Below are positions 54,111-63,953 of a stretch of 64,000 nt of DNA, piece by piece. The first letter of the stretch is position 1. The number at the start of each line of letters is the position of its first letter. The translations under genes and the position numbers were made by a program. The notes below the pieces were generated by a model. The model searched no databases and was not told the DNA's origin. It worked only from the letters and a program-made list of their open reading frames with translations. Source of the stretch: Loxodes magnus (lineage: Eukaryota; Ciliophora; Karyorelictea; Loxodida; Loxodidae); assembly GCA_946699065.1 (NCBI GenBank), contig CAMPDV010000202.1, positions 186,001 to 250,000 on the forward strand, in the 5' to 3' direction.

Positions 54111-54825
54111 TTAGATAGTAAAATCTTGCATTTTAATTTTAAAGTAAAGAGATGAAAAAAAAAGTTAGATTAAGGAAAGAATCTAAACTCATTTCAGAAT
54201 TAAAATAGTAAATTGAATAGTTATGATAAACTAGTAATGGTACATTTATTGACTGTTCAAACCCTATAAAGCTATCCTAGCATAATTTATTCTATTCTAT
54301 ATCAACTACATTTTCTTTCATTATAAACTAGATCTATTTCTCTTAATTTTTAGTTCATCCTCTTAGTTATAAGAAAGTATCTAATCTATAAAAATGAAGC
54401 AATTAAAAAAAGAAAGATAGGAAAATTAGTTTAAAGTCAAAATTAGAAGTTTAAAATTTTCTAAGATTAATAGCGTTATTAGCGTATATTGATGTTGAGG
54501 TAATCAAATCATATAATATAAATTAATTATTAAGGTAATTAAAGAAACTAACTAGAAACTTAAGGATACTTATAAAATATTTAAATTACACTGAAATAAT
54601 ATTTCGTTATTGAAATATGATTATGAGGAAAGATAGTAGAACTCATAGTGTATTTTTTTATTTATTGAAGCTATCTACAAATTTTTCATGTGTAGAAAGT
54701 AAAATGAAATATGATAATTTATTACTAGTTTATATAATCGCAGTTCAAAATTATATTCTATCTTACGGCCCTAACTTGCTACGAGTTCTCTATATCTCTA
54801 TCTTCTCAGGTTTCTAAAAGATTTC
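54111..54825. other. Intergenic, AT-rich
   Basis: Nothing recognisable; holds the upstream region of the pseudokinase gene and the 3' flank of coiled-coil protein 2. Confidence 0.45.
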
Positions 54826-55669
54826 TCAAAAGATTCGAAAATTATTAATTTTATCTTATAAATATTAATGCTTGATGCTGGATAAATGGAAGCTATTTTC
54901 TTCTGATTTTTTCTCTATTCTTTCTCTTTTCCAGCATTTTTCCAATACTGTCCGATCTTGTTGAAAACCTTACATTTTGTAGTCTTTTTCGGTATTTGAT
55001 TATCTTAGGTCTTGAATATTTACTATACAATTTCCATTAATATAGTCCTGCTTAGTATTGCCCAAATCATTATATTTTTCTATTAGATTTTCTGTATTTT
55101 TTTCTAATTTTTCTATATGAATCATTTGGATTTCATATTTATCAAATCCTTTGCTTGCAGTTCTTCAAGTATAGCTTATGTACAGAAAATCATTTTAGTT
55201 ATAATAGTACTCCTGATTTCGCTTATCTGTCTATCATATGCACTTCATCGTAGTCCTCGTGTTGAATGAAATCCTGCTTTTATGCTTTTATTTGCTCATG
55301 ATCTTGAACAAGGCCGTCGATTTATTTTTCCAGTTTCTAAATCTTGTTGATAAGTGTTAATATCACCTAAACCATTTTTTCTTTATTCCTTTCATGGATT
55401 TGCTTCTTGTTGAGATCCCCTAGCTCCATATAGAGACTTAAGGATTTGCCTTAAATCTTTAAATCTCTTATTTTCTGTTTCTTTGATAGTCTTAAATTGA
55501 GGAAGTCGCATATTGTGCTTCTAAGATTATCTTGGAGGAAAGACTTGTAACACACTTTGGAGTCCAGAAGAGAATTAAGCTGTCAAAAGATGATTTGAGG
55601 TGAGAGTTAGAGTTATAGGTTATTTACCTTTTCTCCTACTTTCAAAAGCCCTTTTATAACTTCTATCAT
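54826..55669 (-). CDS. Coiled-coil cluster protein 2
   Basis: From ATG 55669 to TGA 54828-54826. The first ~165 codons read MIEVIKGLLKVGEK..., DSKVCYKSFLQDNLRSTICD, ELGDLNKKQIHERNKEK, VQVILTLINKIQKLEKQIDG and FIQHEDYDEVHMIDRQ. The motif HED(Y/D)DEV(H/Y)M(I/V)DR is shared with the gene at 57274-58313. The C-terminal part (IHIEKLEKNTENLIEKYND to the stop) lies in the next frame, so an unplaced intron or a frameshift of 3n+1 nt is needed between them. A 48-nt in-frame GT...AG segment near the start could be another intron. The function is unknown. Confidence 0.6.
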
Positions 55670-55695
55670 TTTTATACACTTTATATAATTAAAAA

Positions 55696-56503
55696 ATGGT
55701 AGATATTTAGTATATTTACACTCTTCATTTTAGTTACTTAGATCTAAAGTTATCAAAAAATTAAAACATGCTTGAATTAAAAAAATAGATAAGCAAAGAA
55801 GTAAAAAGCTTAATAAAAGATTGTGTAGCTCTTTAAAATTAGAGGAAGCTTTTCTTAAGTAAAAATGTAAGAATTATAGAAGAAACAAGAATTGGCTAGC
55901 TTAGGACAATTAATATTATTGTATGAAAGATAAATTTGACAAAGTAAAAGTAGAGAACTAAAGGTTAGAGGAGATCTGTTAAAATCTAGAAGAAAGATTT
56001 ATGAATCAAGAAAGAGATTTTCAAATATAATGGTGTAATTAGATTGAATGTTAGTACCAACCAAAATTAGTAAAAGAAGAATTTTAATAAACGTAATTAA
56101 AACTAAAGGAATAGTCGTAAAATCAATTTCTAATACAGGAATAGAATAGAAAACCAAATTTTAAAATGGATATCGAAGAAGCAGAAAAATAGCTGTGAAA
56201 TGAACCTGAGGAACTGATGTAATAAAACGAAAAGAAAAATGGTTTTTAAATAATAAAAAATCGTCGAAAGAAATTTCAATACTGCGTTTTAAGCCATCAT
56301 TTGCTCAAAAAATGCGAGATGCTCAGGAAATAAAAAGAAGAAAAGCTCAAAAATTGCTAAAATCATTATCAAGATTAAATTTGGAATAATGGAAAGTTAT
56401 ATAGAAGATTTTTGATTATCACTATGCATCCTACAAATGCTGGAAGAAATATCAGTAAAAACCTGTTTTGGAACAGGCTAGATATAAAACTAGAGAATCA
56501 TGA
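55696..56503 (+). CDS. Coiled-coil cluster protein 3
   Basis: Ends at TGA 56501-56503. The body reads as a Lys/Gln/Glu-rich helix (KVKVENQRLEEICQNLEERF, KMDIEEAEKQLWNEPEELM), then, after a probable 29-nt intron (56242-56270), RFKPSFAQKMRDAQEIKRRK and IFDYHYASYKCWKKYQ. The body frame and the stop agree once 29 nt are removed. The start is uncertain: ATG 55696 works only with an inferred 35-nt intron right after it. Whether it is homologous to the other cluster members, or only similar in composition, is unclear. Confidence 0.5.
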
Positions 56504-57273
56504 AACTTACAATAATTCCTTTATTTTTATATCTTATTATTCTTATTAGATTTTAAGTTAATTTTCATATGAAATTGATTATAGAGAAGCTTTTTCCTGT
56601 ATGACTATAATTTCTTTCTAAAGAAAAATAATTAGAGATATACCAATTAAAGTTAAAGTGAAAATTATCAAGATTCAGAAGTCAAAGTGTTAGATTTTAT
56701 TTCATTTATTCTCTAAAAAATAGTTTTGAAATTACCTTCAGTACAACATTTCTTTAGAGATTTTAGATTAAAATGATAGAAACATATCTAAACTTATAGG
56801 CAGCTAATCAATCCAAAATATGCCTTATCTTATTTATCCATTTTTTTATTTTATTTCCTTTCTTTTGACTCTTCATTTTTTAGCTTTCTTTTTAATGGAT
56901 ATTTTCTGAATCCTTAAAGTTATTAGTATTTTAAGCATGAATTAACGAATAATTGCATATATAAAATTAGAAAAGCACAAAATGAAGATAGTTAAAGTAA
57001 CGATTCTAATATCTAGTCCGTGATCTAGGTAGTTTAGTAAATAGTATTTATAAATTAGCTTTTGACCCTTTATTTTTAAGATTCTCAAATCAAAATTGCC
57101 AGAAATATAATAGGGAAACTAAGACAGTTGCATTAAATTTAAAGATAATAGTGATATAAAGAGTATAAAGCACTATATTAATGTGGTTTTTCATATGTGC
57201 AGTTAAATAAGAATATCGCTGTTTCCAACCTAAACTAAGTTTATTTTTATTTGCTTTACTAATATAATATAAA
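56504..57273. other. Intergenic, AT-rich
   Basis: Nothing recognisable. Confidence 0.45.
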
Positions 57274-58313
57274 ATGGCTGGCTTCAGGAAGGGTCTTTTA
57301 CCACCTTCTCAGAACAGAAGAGAAAAACAGAAGCAAATATTCTCACCACATCTTCTTCAACTTAACGCTCTTCCAAACAAAAATAACCAGAACTATCTAA
57401 TAGATTAGAAGAACTTATAAAAAATACTAACTCTTACAAATTAAAATAAAGCAGATCTCTTCCATCAAAAGACAAGTAAGAACTGAGATAAAAATTTAGA
57501 ACAGAAAAGTTAACAAACAGCTCTCAACATCTCCATTGAAAAATGAAAAAAGAGATCACTTAACTGAATCAATAAAATAATAAAGAAAAATAAAAAATAA
57601 ATGAAGAAGGTAAAGTACGGTAATTAAATATAGATTCTATTACCTTTGATTTAGACAATACTGAAATAGAATAAATGGACTCTTAGTAGATGAAAAAGCT
57701 GATTTATCAACTTAATAGAAACATAAAAAAACTCGAAGAGGAATTAAACTCCCAGAAGAAAGAGAGGCTTATAATAAGTCAGAATTTGATAAATCATGAA
57801 GATGATGATGAAGTCTATATGGTAGACCGAAGAGTTAAAATTAAAGTTTTGAGCAAATTGCATGTTTAGAGAATGATATTTTGAATAATGCAAGAGAAAG
57901 ACGAGAAAACTGAGTAAAATTAGATTCAAGACTTAAATTAATAGAAGAAAACCTGTAGAAAACTTCATAAAGAACTCCAATGGAAATAGAGAAATAAGAA
58001 AAGACAATTCCTAGAGAAAGAAAATGAGGCTACATTTGCAACAGCACTTGACATTTATGGCGGAAATATCCCCAATAGAAATAAATAAGAATGAATATCT
58101 GGAAAAATATTAACTAATAGCAACTGAATTAATGAGCGACGGCACTCTTACCATCGGGAAATGTTAAAATCTGGAAAAAAAATTCTCAACTCAAATTATA
58201 TAAAAGAGAGAAGTCAAGGAAAAAGTGCAATGCAAGGACAGAATATGCAGGAACGGAGATTTTATACATTTAAAACTTCAATTAAACCGGAAGGCGAACA
58301 GTTATTTAAATGA
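57274..58313 (+). CDS. Coiled-coil cluster protein 4
   Basis: From ATG 57274 (MAGFRKGLLPPSQNRREKQK) to TGA 58311-58313. The two ends differ by one frame; removing a 29-nt GTAAG...CAG segment (57476-57504) gives 336 aa. The middle reads MKKLIYQLNRNIKKLEEEL, NHEDDDEVYMVDRRVKIKV and LHKELQWKQRNKKRQFLEKE; the tail is basic (NERRHSYHREMLKSGKKIL). It shares the HED.DEV.M.DR block with protein 2, and its start resembles that of protein 5 (GF(R/K).G). Several Trp are TGA. The function is unknown; the basic tail could bind nucleic acid or membranes. Confidence 0.65.
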
Positions 58314-59137
58314 TTAATGATTAAGATAAAAATACAAAAATATATGTTTGGCGTTCTTGTAGTATTTCACTCTTTTCTGACAACCTCTAGATTGCTCTAG
58401 TGTCTAAATATAAAAGTTTGAAACTCTCTACAACTCTTCTCCTTGCCATGCATGTGGTTTTTGTATTTTTTTCCTCCTAGATAATGTTTGATATCTTTTT
58501 TCTTTGTAAATTTCTCCAAATTTGTTGCAATATAATCTTTCTATTTTTCTTTATAGTTTTAGTTGTTATTATATTTTTTTTTCAACTACTCTACTAGGCT
58601 TAATATTCTTACTTAAAATTGAGAAATTTCTGGTATCTTTTCTACAGATGCTTCCTTTATTCTTTCAGTTCCATTAAAAGCCTCAATTATAATAATTTTC
58701 TTCTATTTTATTAATTTGTTGATCAGTTCCTTCTGCTTCTATTATAAATTTTAAGATTTCATTCTCTATTCTTGTTAAATATTTCAAAATGCGTTAAGGT
58801 TTCCTTCTTAGGTCATAAGTCTCGATTCTATTTCCTCTGCACGTTCAAGTTTTTTCATTAAATTTTATTGTTTTTCTACAACTTTTTTGTCCTCATCCTG
58901 GAGGTTCAACATCACTTTAATCAGCTAGACATAGCTTATTTACTTCAATGTGATAAGATTAGAAATTTCTGAGTGCATATATTTTTAGCCTATTTTCTGA
59001 GGCTTTTTTCAGAGGTGGAAATTCATTTGGATGGGTGATATTTTTTGTACTCTTTTCCTAGTCCTAGTTTTTCTAGGATGTCGTTAGCTCCTGTTTTTTA
59101 AATCCGTGAAAAATCCTGTTTTGAATCCTGACAACAT
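58186..59137 (-). CDS. Coiled-coil cluster protein 5
   Basis: From ATG 59137 (MLSGFKTGFFTDLKNRS). The text includes LQDEDKKVVEKQQNLMKKL and AEEIESRLMTQEGNLNAF. After removal of a 19-nt intron (58594-58612) the frame continues through KKNRKIILQQIWRNLQRKK to LSEKSEILQERQT, all collinear with protein 1. In that spliced frame the next TGA is at 58188-58186, so the reading overlaps the 3' end of protein 4 by ~128 bp; the real end may be earlier. Without the intron the frame would end at TGA 58369-58367. The function is unknown. Confidence 0.6.
58594..58612 (-). other. 19-nt intron in coiled-coil protein 5
   Basis: The minus strand reads GTAAGAATATTAAGCCTAG. Splicing restores the frame that aligns with protein 1 (RKIIL and EILQER blocks). 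Supported by homology only. Confidence 0.65.
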
Positions 59138-59355
59138 TTTTTAAAATTTTATTTAAGTTTGTATGAATATTTATATAGCAGCTAATTTAACTTTGTATAG
59201 CTTATTATTTTTTAATTTCTTTTAAATTTTATTTTTCTATATTTATTTACAGCTTTACTTTAAATCCTATACTTAGCAACAATTCTAGTGTTTTGTATTT
59301 TCTATTTCTCTAGTATAAAAATTAAAGGTAAAAATAATTTAAATAAAAATTCTAG

Positions 59356-59372
59356 TAAAGCTCAAAAGATTA
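59356..59372 (+). repeat. 17-bp direct repeat, left copy
   Basis: TAAAGCTCAAAAGATTA; the identical string occurs at 60107-60123, bracketing a higher-GC coding fragment. It could be a target-site duplication or the scar of a segmental duplication. Confidence 0.75.
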
Positions 59373-59399
59373 AATTAAATTAAATTAAATTAAATTAAA
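59373..59399. repeat. TTAAA microsatellite
   Basis: About five tandem copies of a pentanucleotide AATTA/TTAAA unit, directly next to the left 17-bp direct repeat. Confidence 0.85.
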
Positions 59400-60100
59400 A
59401 ATTTTATGGATAATGGAATGCTTCCTTAATAGGTCCATAACCCCCTGCATTACCTTTTACAGGGTTTCGGACTCGCCGGTGTCTCCACCCAAGTTCACTT
59501 CCGAGCTTTCCGAATGGTCTTGGAGTTATCTTTTTTCTTCAAAGCTAACCATCCGAGGAAGGATAAAAATTTGTAAGTTCTTTCCAAATATTTTTTCTTA
59601 TTTACCAATTCCTTCTACACTTTTTTCATAAGTGGAATAAACTGCCGCATTTATAACATTTTTCTTGAAAAATTTTTCTGTCGTCATAGGTTATTCTTCC
59701 ATTACCATTGGATCATTATTTCTATTTAGGTCTTATTCCTCTAATTTTCCTAGTCTCTTTTTTATCTCCGTTATTTATTAAAATGCGTTTTCATACTTTA
59801 AGAAATCTGTTCCCATTTATTCATCAATTCTTACTATATTGCATTCTATTTCTTAATATCTGTTGATAATGTCCTCTTTGGTCACAAATTCATTATGCGG
59901 TCTCTCGTCCTCGACATAATCTTGTAAATCTTATTGTAAACTCATGACGTAATGTTCGAGGTTCTCTACCTTATCAATGTAATCAAAAATGATTTAAACA
60001 AGAGACTTTTTATCTTAGTTCATAAGTTGTTCGAAGGTGTAACTTTTTTTTGAAATCTTAGAAGGAAATTATTTTTCTTCTGAGATTCTACAATATTATT
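59400..60100 (-). pseudogene. Coiled-coil gene fragment of higher GC (truncated at both ends?)
   Basis: One minus-strand frame is open for ~240 codons with no TGA at all and reads clearly as protein: QLMNQDKKSLVQIIFDYIDK, KVENLEHYVMSLQQDLQDY, TKEDIINRYQEIECNIVRID, EIKKRLGKLEEQDLNRNND and RQLQDHSESSEVNLGGDTGE. An ATG lies at 60023, but coding-like text continues upstream of it to ~60100. There is no TGA near the 3' end, where the frame runs into the microsatellite and the direct repeat. Base composition is richer in G+C than the neighbouring genes. Its SLVQIIFDYIDKVENLE resembles MVQVILTLINKIQKLE of protein 2. I infer a truncated or captured member of the cluster. Confidence 0.55.
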
Positions 60101-60106
60101 TCTTTT

Positions 60107-60123
60107 TAAAGCTCAAAAGATTA
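60107..60123 (+). repeat. 17-bp direct repeat, right copy
   Basis: Identical to 59356-59372; see that entry. Confidence 0.75.
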
Positions 60124-60523
60124 ATTAAAAAGTAAGATAAAAGTGTATTAATTAAGAGATACTTGTAGAATTATGATGATAGGCTATGCTAATAGACTTA
60201 AGTTAAAAAAGTAGAACTAATTAAAACTATAATTCTATATTTCATTTAGATCAGATCTAATGAGAAAAAAGACAATGATAAGCTTTATATTTTAATAAAT
60301 TACTAAATAGTTTTTAACTCTATAATAGGCACTGAATTTTATAATTATGTAAACAACTTCTTAAATTACTTATTTTAAAGCTATCTTAATATGCTTATTA
60401 ATTATGAGTGAAACAGAAGACAATTACCCAATTATCTTCTAGATGTATCTAACTTATGCTTATAATTAATTTTTATAACAATCAAAAATTCTATGTGATG
60501 TAACCAGTTTAAGTAAATGTATA
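60124..60523. other. Intergenic, AT-rich
   Basis: Nothing recognisable; 3' flank of the RBR ligase gene. Confidence 0.45.
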
Positions 60524-61667
60524 TCAAATATAAGATTCTCTGTTAATCCTTTTTTCTTTCTATATTTTGTTGTATTCTAGTAAATTTTTATTTATTTCTC
60601 TTGGTCTTGAACATAACTTTCCTTATAGTTTACATTCTTCACATTTTTCTGATTTAGTATCTTCACCTTTCCAATCACTTCAACATCAACAACCTTTGGC
60701 ATGATAATGGTTTCCATGTTCTAATATAGGCTGATTAATTAGTAAACTTACACTTCTCTTAGATTCACAGCAAAACATTCAATCTTTGCTGCAACTAGAA
60801 CATTTAACGTGTTCACATCCGTCATCTTTAGAAGCTGGTTATCCACAGTACGGACATTTTCTTATTTCTAACCCTGCTTGTTAAGCAATTTATATAGGCT
60901 AAAATAATTTGAAATTACATCTTTTTGATCTTGACTACATCAAAATCAATGAGGTTTTTAAAGACATTTAGAACAGAACTTAGTTTAGCATATATTACAT
61001 TTAACTGTTGCTTTTTTATCTGGAACTTCAAATCTTCCAGTACATTTCGAATTAGGACATTTTCTATCATTAAAGCAACTTACACAAAATCTTGAATTTC
61101 GTTTATTCTAAACTCATTGAGTTTTTCACAATGTGAGTTATCAATTACTGATTATATCAAACCTAAATCTCAATTTTCTTAAACTCCTTTTTCAAAAGGT
61201 CAATTACATTACTTACCTCCTTCCATTTATATAGGACAAAGTAAATCTTCAGATTTAAACTTTCCTTAATCAATACTCTATTCAATGGTCTACTTTAAGC
61301 AAAAACTGCACATTCTGTGCTCACAATTTAAAGTTTTCATTTAATCAGGTAGAAAAGATTCTAAGCATATCTGACATTATTTTTTTCGGCTCTCTTCTCT
61401 TTCTATTTTCTCCTGTTCAATTAATTTCTAAACATATTCTTAATCTTCCTTTATCTATTTCTCTATTAATGCTTTTTATTATTGCTCTATTAATGCTTTT
61501 TATTATTGCTCTATTAATGCTTTTTATTATTCCTCTATTAATGCTTTTTATTATTGCTCTATTAATGCTTTTTATTATTGCTCCAATAATTTATTTTTTT
61601 CCTCATAATATTCGTTTTTCTATTTCTCAATTAAAAATTTATTATTAACAGGGATCTAATTTTCCAT
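60524..61667 (-). CDS. RBR (RING1-IBR-RING2) E3 ubiquitin ligase
   Basis: 360 aa from ATG 61667 to TGA 60526-60524 after removing three introns (20, 20 and 21 nt). The N-terminus carries five tandem octapeptides (EQQQKALI) in a helical, Gln-rich region. RING1 is CQICLESF...CEHRMCSFCLK (~97). The IBR is VKCPNSKCTGRFEVPD...CNICQTKFCSKC. RING2 is RKCPYCGQPASKDDGCEHVKC, with the Cys after DDG in the place of the catalytic thiol of this family, followed by SSCSKDWMFCC and HGNHYHAKGC. RBR ligases pass ubiquitin through that Cys. Several Trp are TGA. The target is unknown. Confidence 0.93.
60731..60751 (-). other. 21-nt intron (RBR intron 3, length a multiple of three)
   Basis: Starts GTAAGTTTAC and ends ATCAG on the minus strand. 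Removal joins SKRS to PILEHGNHYH, the usual RBR context; retention would keep the frame and add seven residues. Confidence 0.7.
60899..60918 (-). other. 20-nt intron (RBR intron 2)
   Basis: Starts GTAATTTC and ends TTTTAG. Removal joins SQDQKD to PIQIAQQAGLEIRKCPYC, restoring RING2. Confidence 0.9.
61064..61083 (-). other. 20-nt intron (RBR intron 1)
   Basis: Starts GTAAGTTG and ends GATAG. Removal joins RINEIQDFV to KCPNSKCTGRF, linking RING1 to the IBR. Confidence 0.9.
61461..61580 (-). repeat. 24-bp coding tandem repeat, 5 copies
   Basis: Five almost identical 24-bp units inside the RBR gene encode the octapeptide EQQQKALI; one copy has a single base change (EEQQKALI). Near-perfect identity points to recent expansion. 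Confidence 0.93.
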
Positions 61668-62939
61668 CTAATACAAGTTATCTTTTTAGTGATACTTTAA
61701 ATCATTTGATTATAAATCCTTCTAGCAAATGCTCCCCATTTATAATCAATTATGAGAATATAAAGTTTAATATACTTTTAAGGGCTATAATTCAAATATT
61801 TTATTTATTTAATAGCTTTATCATTGAAATGTTTATCTTTCAATGAGAACTTAAGTTTTATCTCATAAATATCTAAATCAATTACTATCAATCATAATTA
61901 TTTTTCTTTCTATTATCTGACATGTTTACGATTAAGAGTATTAAAACACATGTAATGTTCTTTAGACTAGTTTTATTAATATTAGATCAAGCTTCTATCC
62001 CATAACTTGAGGGTTATTTTACAGTCTGCTTATAACTCAATTATTTTTCACAGCTAGTGCTTTCACTTTACTATGAGTTATACATATTTAAAGCTTTTAA
62101 TTTACTTTCCTTAATTTATACTTATTTAGCTTTTACTAAAAATGACTGCATTAATAACTTAAAGTATTATCTTTAAGAATCAATCCTTCTTGAGTTATTT
62201 TCGTAATTTTCTTTAGAACTTAATTTTATAAACAAATATAGAGATACATTTTTTAATAATAAACTGCTTTTATATCTAGAAGGGCAAAAATATATTAAGA
62301 TAGAAGTTATTAAAGCAGAGAATGCTATATAGCTAATATATAAGAAAAAAAGAAATAGGTATATAAGCAAACGATTTACTTTAATAATTAGATGCTGTAA
62401 TTAAATAGAAAAAGGCTTATAACATAGTGAAAAATTGATTAGAAAACTTTATTATTCTTAATCTTCATTCAATTTAGCATAAACAATCTTCTTGCATCAC
62501 TCAAATATAAAGTTACTTAATTTAAGTATTTGTCAAAAGAATTATCTAGATCAAATTAATATTGTAAGCATATCTTTAGATTTATTTCAATAGCCAATAA
62601 AAACTGCTGCTTATATAGATTATACGATATAGAGAAAACCATAATTATTAACTTTTCTATCTACAAGAATCTTTTACTCGAAGTTTATAGGAGAAATATT
62701 AAGACCATAAATACTAAATAAACAATTTAGGGGTAAACATAAAGTTATGATATTTAAGACTAAATAGAATAGATGAAGGAAATGAAATTAATAATCGCAT
62801 CAGAATGTAAAAGAAAGAGTTTAATTTTTTAAAAGCACCTAAAATTAAATGATTTATATTTACTTAGCTTTTATGAATAAAATAACTAATTTTGTATTTA
62901 AGAAAAAGAATTTAAAGTTAAAGCATATTTAAAATAAAA
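61668..62939. other. Gene-poor AT-rich stretch
   Basis: Contains the 5' flanks of the divergent RBR and kelch genes. Nothing else is recognised. Confidence 0.5.
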
Positions 62940-63953
62940 ATGGGATGCAAAAAGTCCAAGCCCGAAGAACATACTAAATCACTAAAACAAGAAACAACTG
63001 TATCTACAAAATAAGACGATGCAGCTTATTAGAAAATTGAAAAGGCAGAGGAATAAGAAATTGCTATTGAAAAAAGAGTTTTTGATTGAAATTAAAATGA
63101 AGAATAGTATAAAAAATTCTGTGTTTTGCCTTAAGAAAATAAAAATCAGTTTCATTTATTCATATGCTCTACAGAAGCTTATGCTTAACTTACCATTAAT
63201 TTTTAAATACCACTCCTGACAAGCTTAGCAATATATCAGGAAATAATTTATGTGGTAGGTGGAACTTTTGATATAGAGAAGCAAGAGTGCTTAAAAACAG
63301 CAAAGAAAGTGTCTTTATCAGGTGAAGATCTTGATATGCCAGAATTGAATACAGAAAGAGTAGGATCTTCTTTAATCATTGCTGGATACTATTTATTTGT
63401 AGTTGGTGGACATAATTTTAAGAATTCACTTAAAGAAGTAGAATGCATAAGCTTATCTAGTTTTGAGCACTTTTCAAAATGCGCACCTTTACTAGAGCCA
63501 AGAGCATTTTGTTCTTTGTTCGTTAAGGAAAAAAAGATTTATGCGTTAGGAGGAAGTGATTTACAAGCAGATAATTGTTATAAAAACAGTTCTGAAGTTT
63601 ATGACCCAGAAGAAGATATTTGAAAGTAGTTTTCCTTAACTCTCGCAATTGGGGTACATAATTTAGGTTCTTGGGGTGATCCTATCTTAGTTTTCGGAGG
63701 ACAATACTAAAACTCTGAGACAAAGAAGGAAATTTTTCATGATTAAGGTAATAAAATAGAAAACGGTTAAAACTAATAATTTTGAATAGGGGAAGGTCTT
63801 ATTGCAAATACTCCAGCTGTAAGAAATGATGATTATATATATTGTTGGATGCTAAATTAAGAACAAAAATGGAAAGTTTTAGCTATAGATATTTATAAAC
63901 TTGAAGTAGATATAGCTTACCATGGAAAATTGGGAATAAAATGGTTTATCTGA
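62940..63953 (+). CDS. Kelch-repeat protein with N-terminal MGC
   Basis: 337 aa from ATG 62940 to TGA 63951-63953, one frame. It begins MGCKKSKPEE, a classic dual acylation (myristoyl/palmitoyl) start. From ~residue 95 kelch-type blades appear: YQEIIYVVGGTFD, GYYLFVVGGHNF, EKKIYALGGSD with EVYDPEEDIW (W = TGA), and GDPILVFGGQY. There are about four to five visible double-glycine blades, so the propeller is short or its ends are diverged. The likely role is protein-protein interaction at a membrane; no catalytic partner domain is present. Confidence 0.88.

Noticed and set aside
58367-58369. TGA as the end of coiled-coil protein 5 in its unspliced frame
   Set aside because: The unspliced C-terminus does not align with paralog 1, whereas the spliced frame recovers RKIIL and EILQER; I therefore prefer the spliced reading, while noting it is not proven.
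59413-59631. 72-codon plus-strand frame in the higher-GC segment
   Set aside because: It is antisense to a much longer, clearly protein-like minus-strand frame without TGA (59400-60100).
61461-61580. CRISPR-like or satellite array of 24-bp units
   Set aside because: The units are contiguous with no spacers, and they are in frame inside the RBR gene, encoding an octapeptide.
13384-63953. Condylostoma-type code, in which all three codons also act as stops
   Set aside because: Every gene end that could be placed uses TGA, and no conserved protein was seen to end at TAA or TAG.
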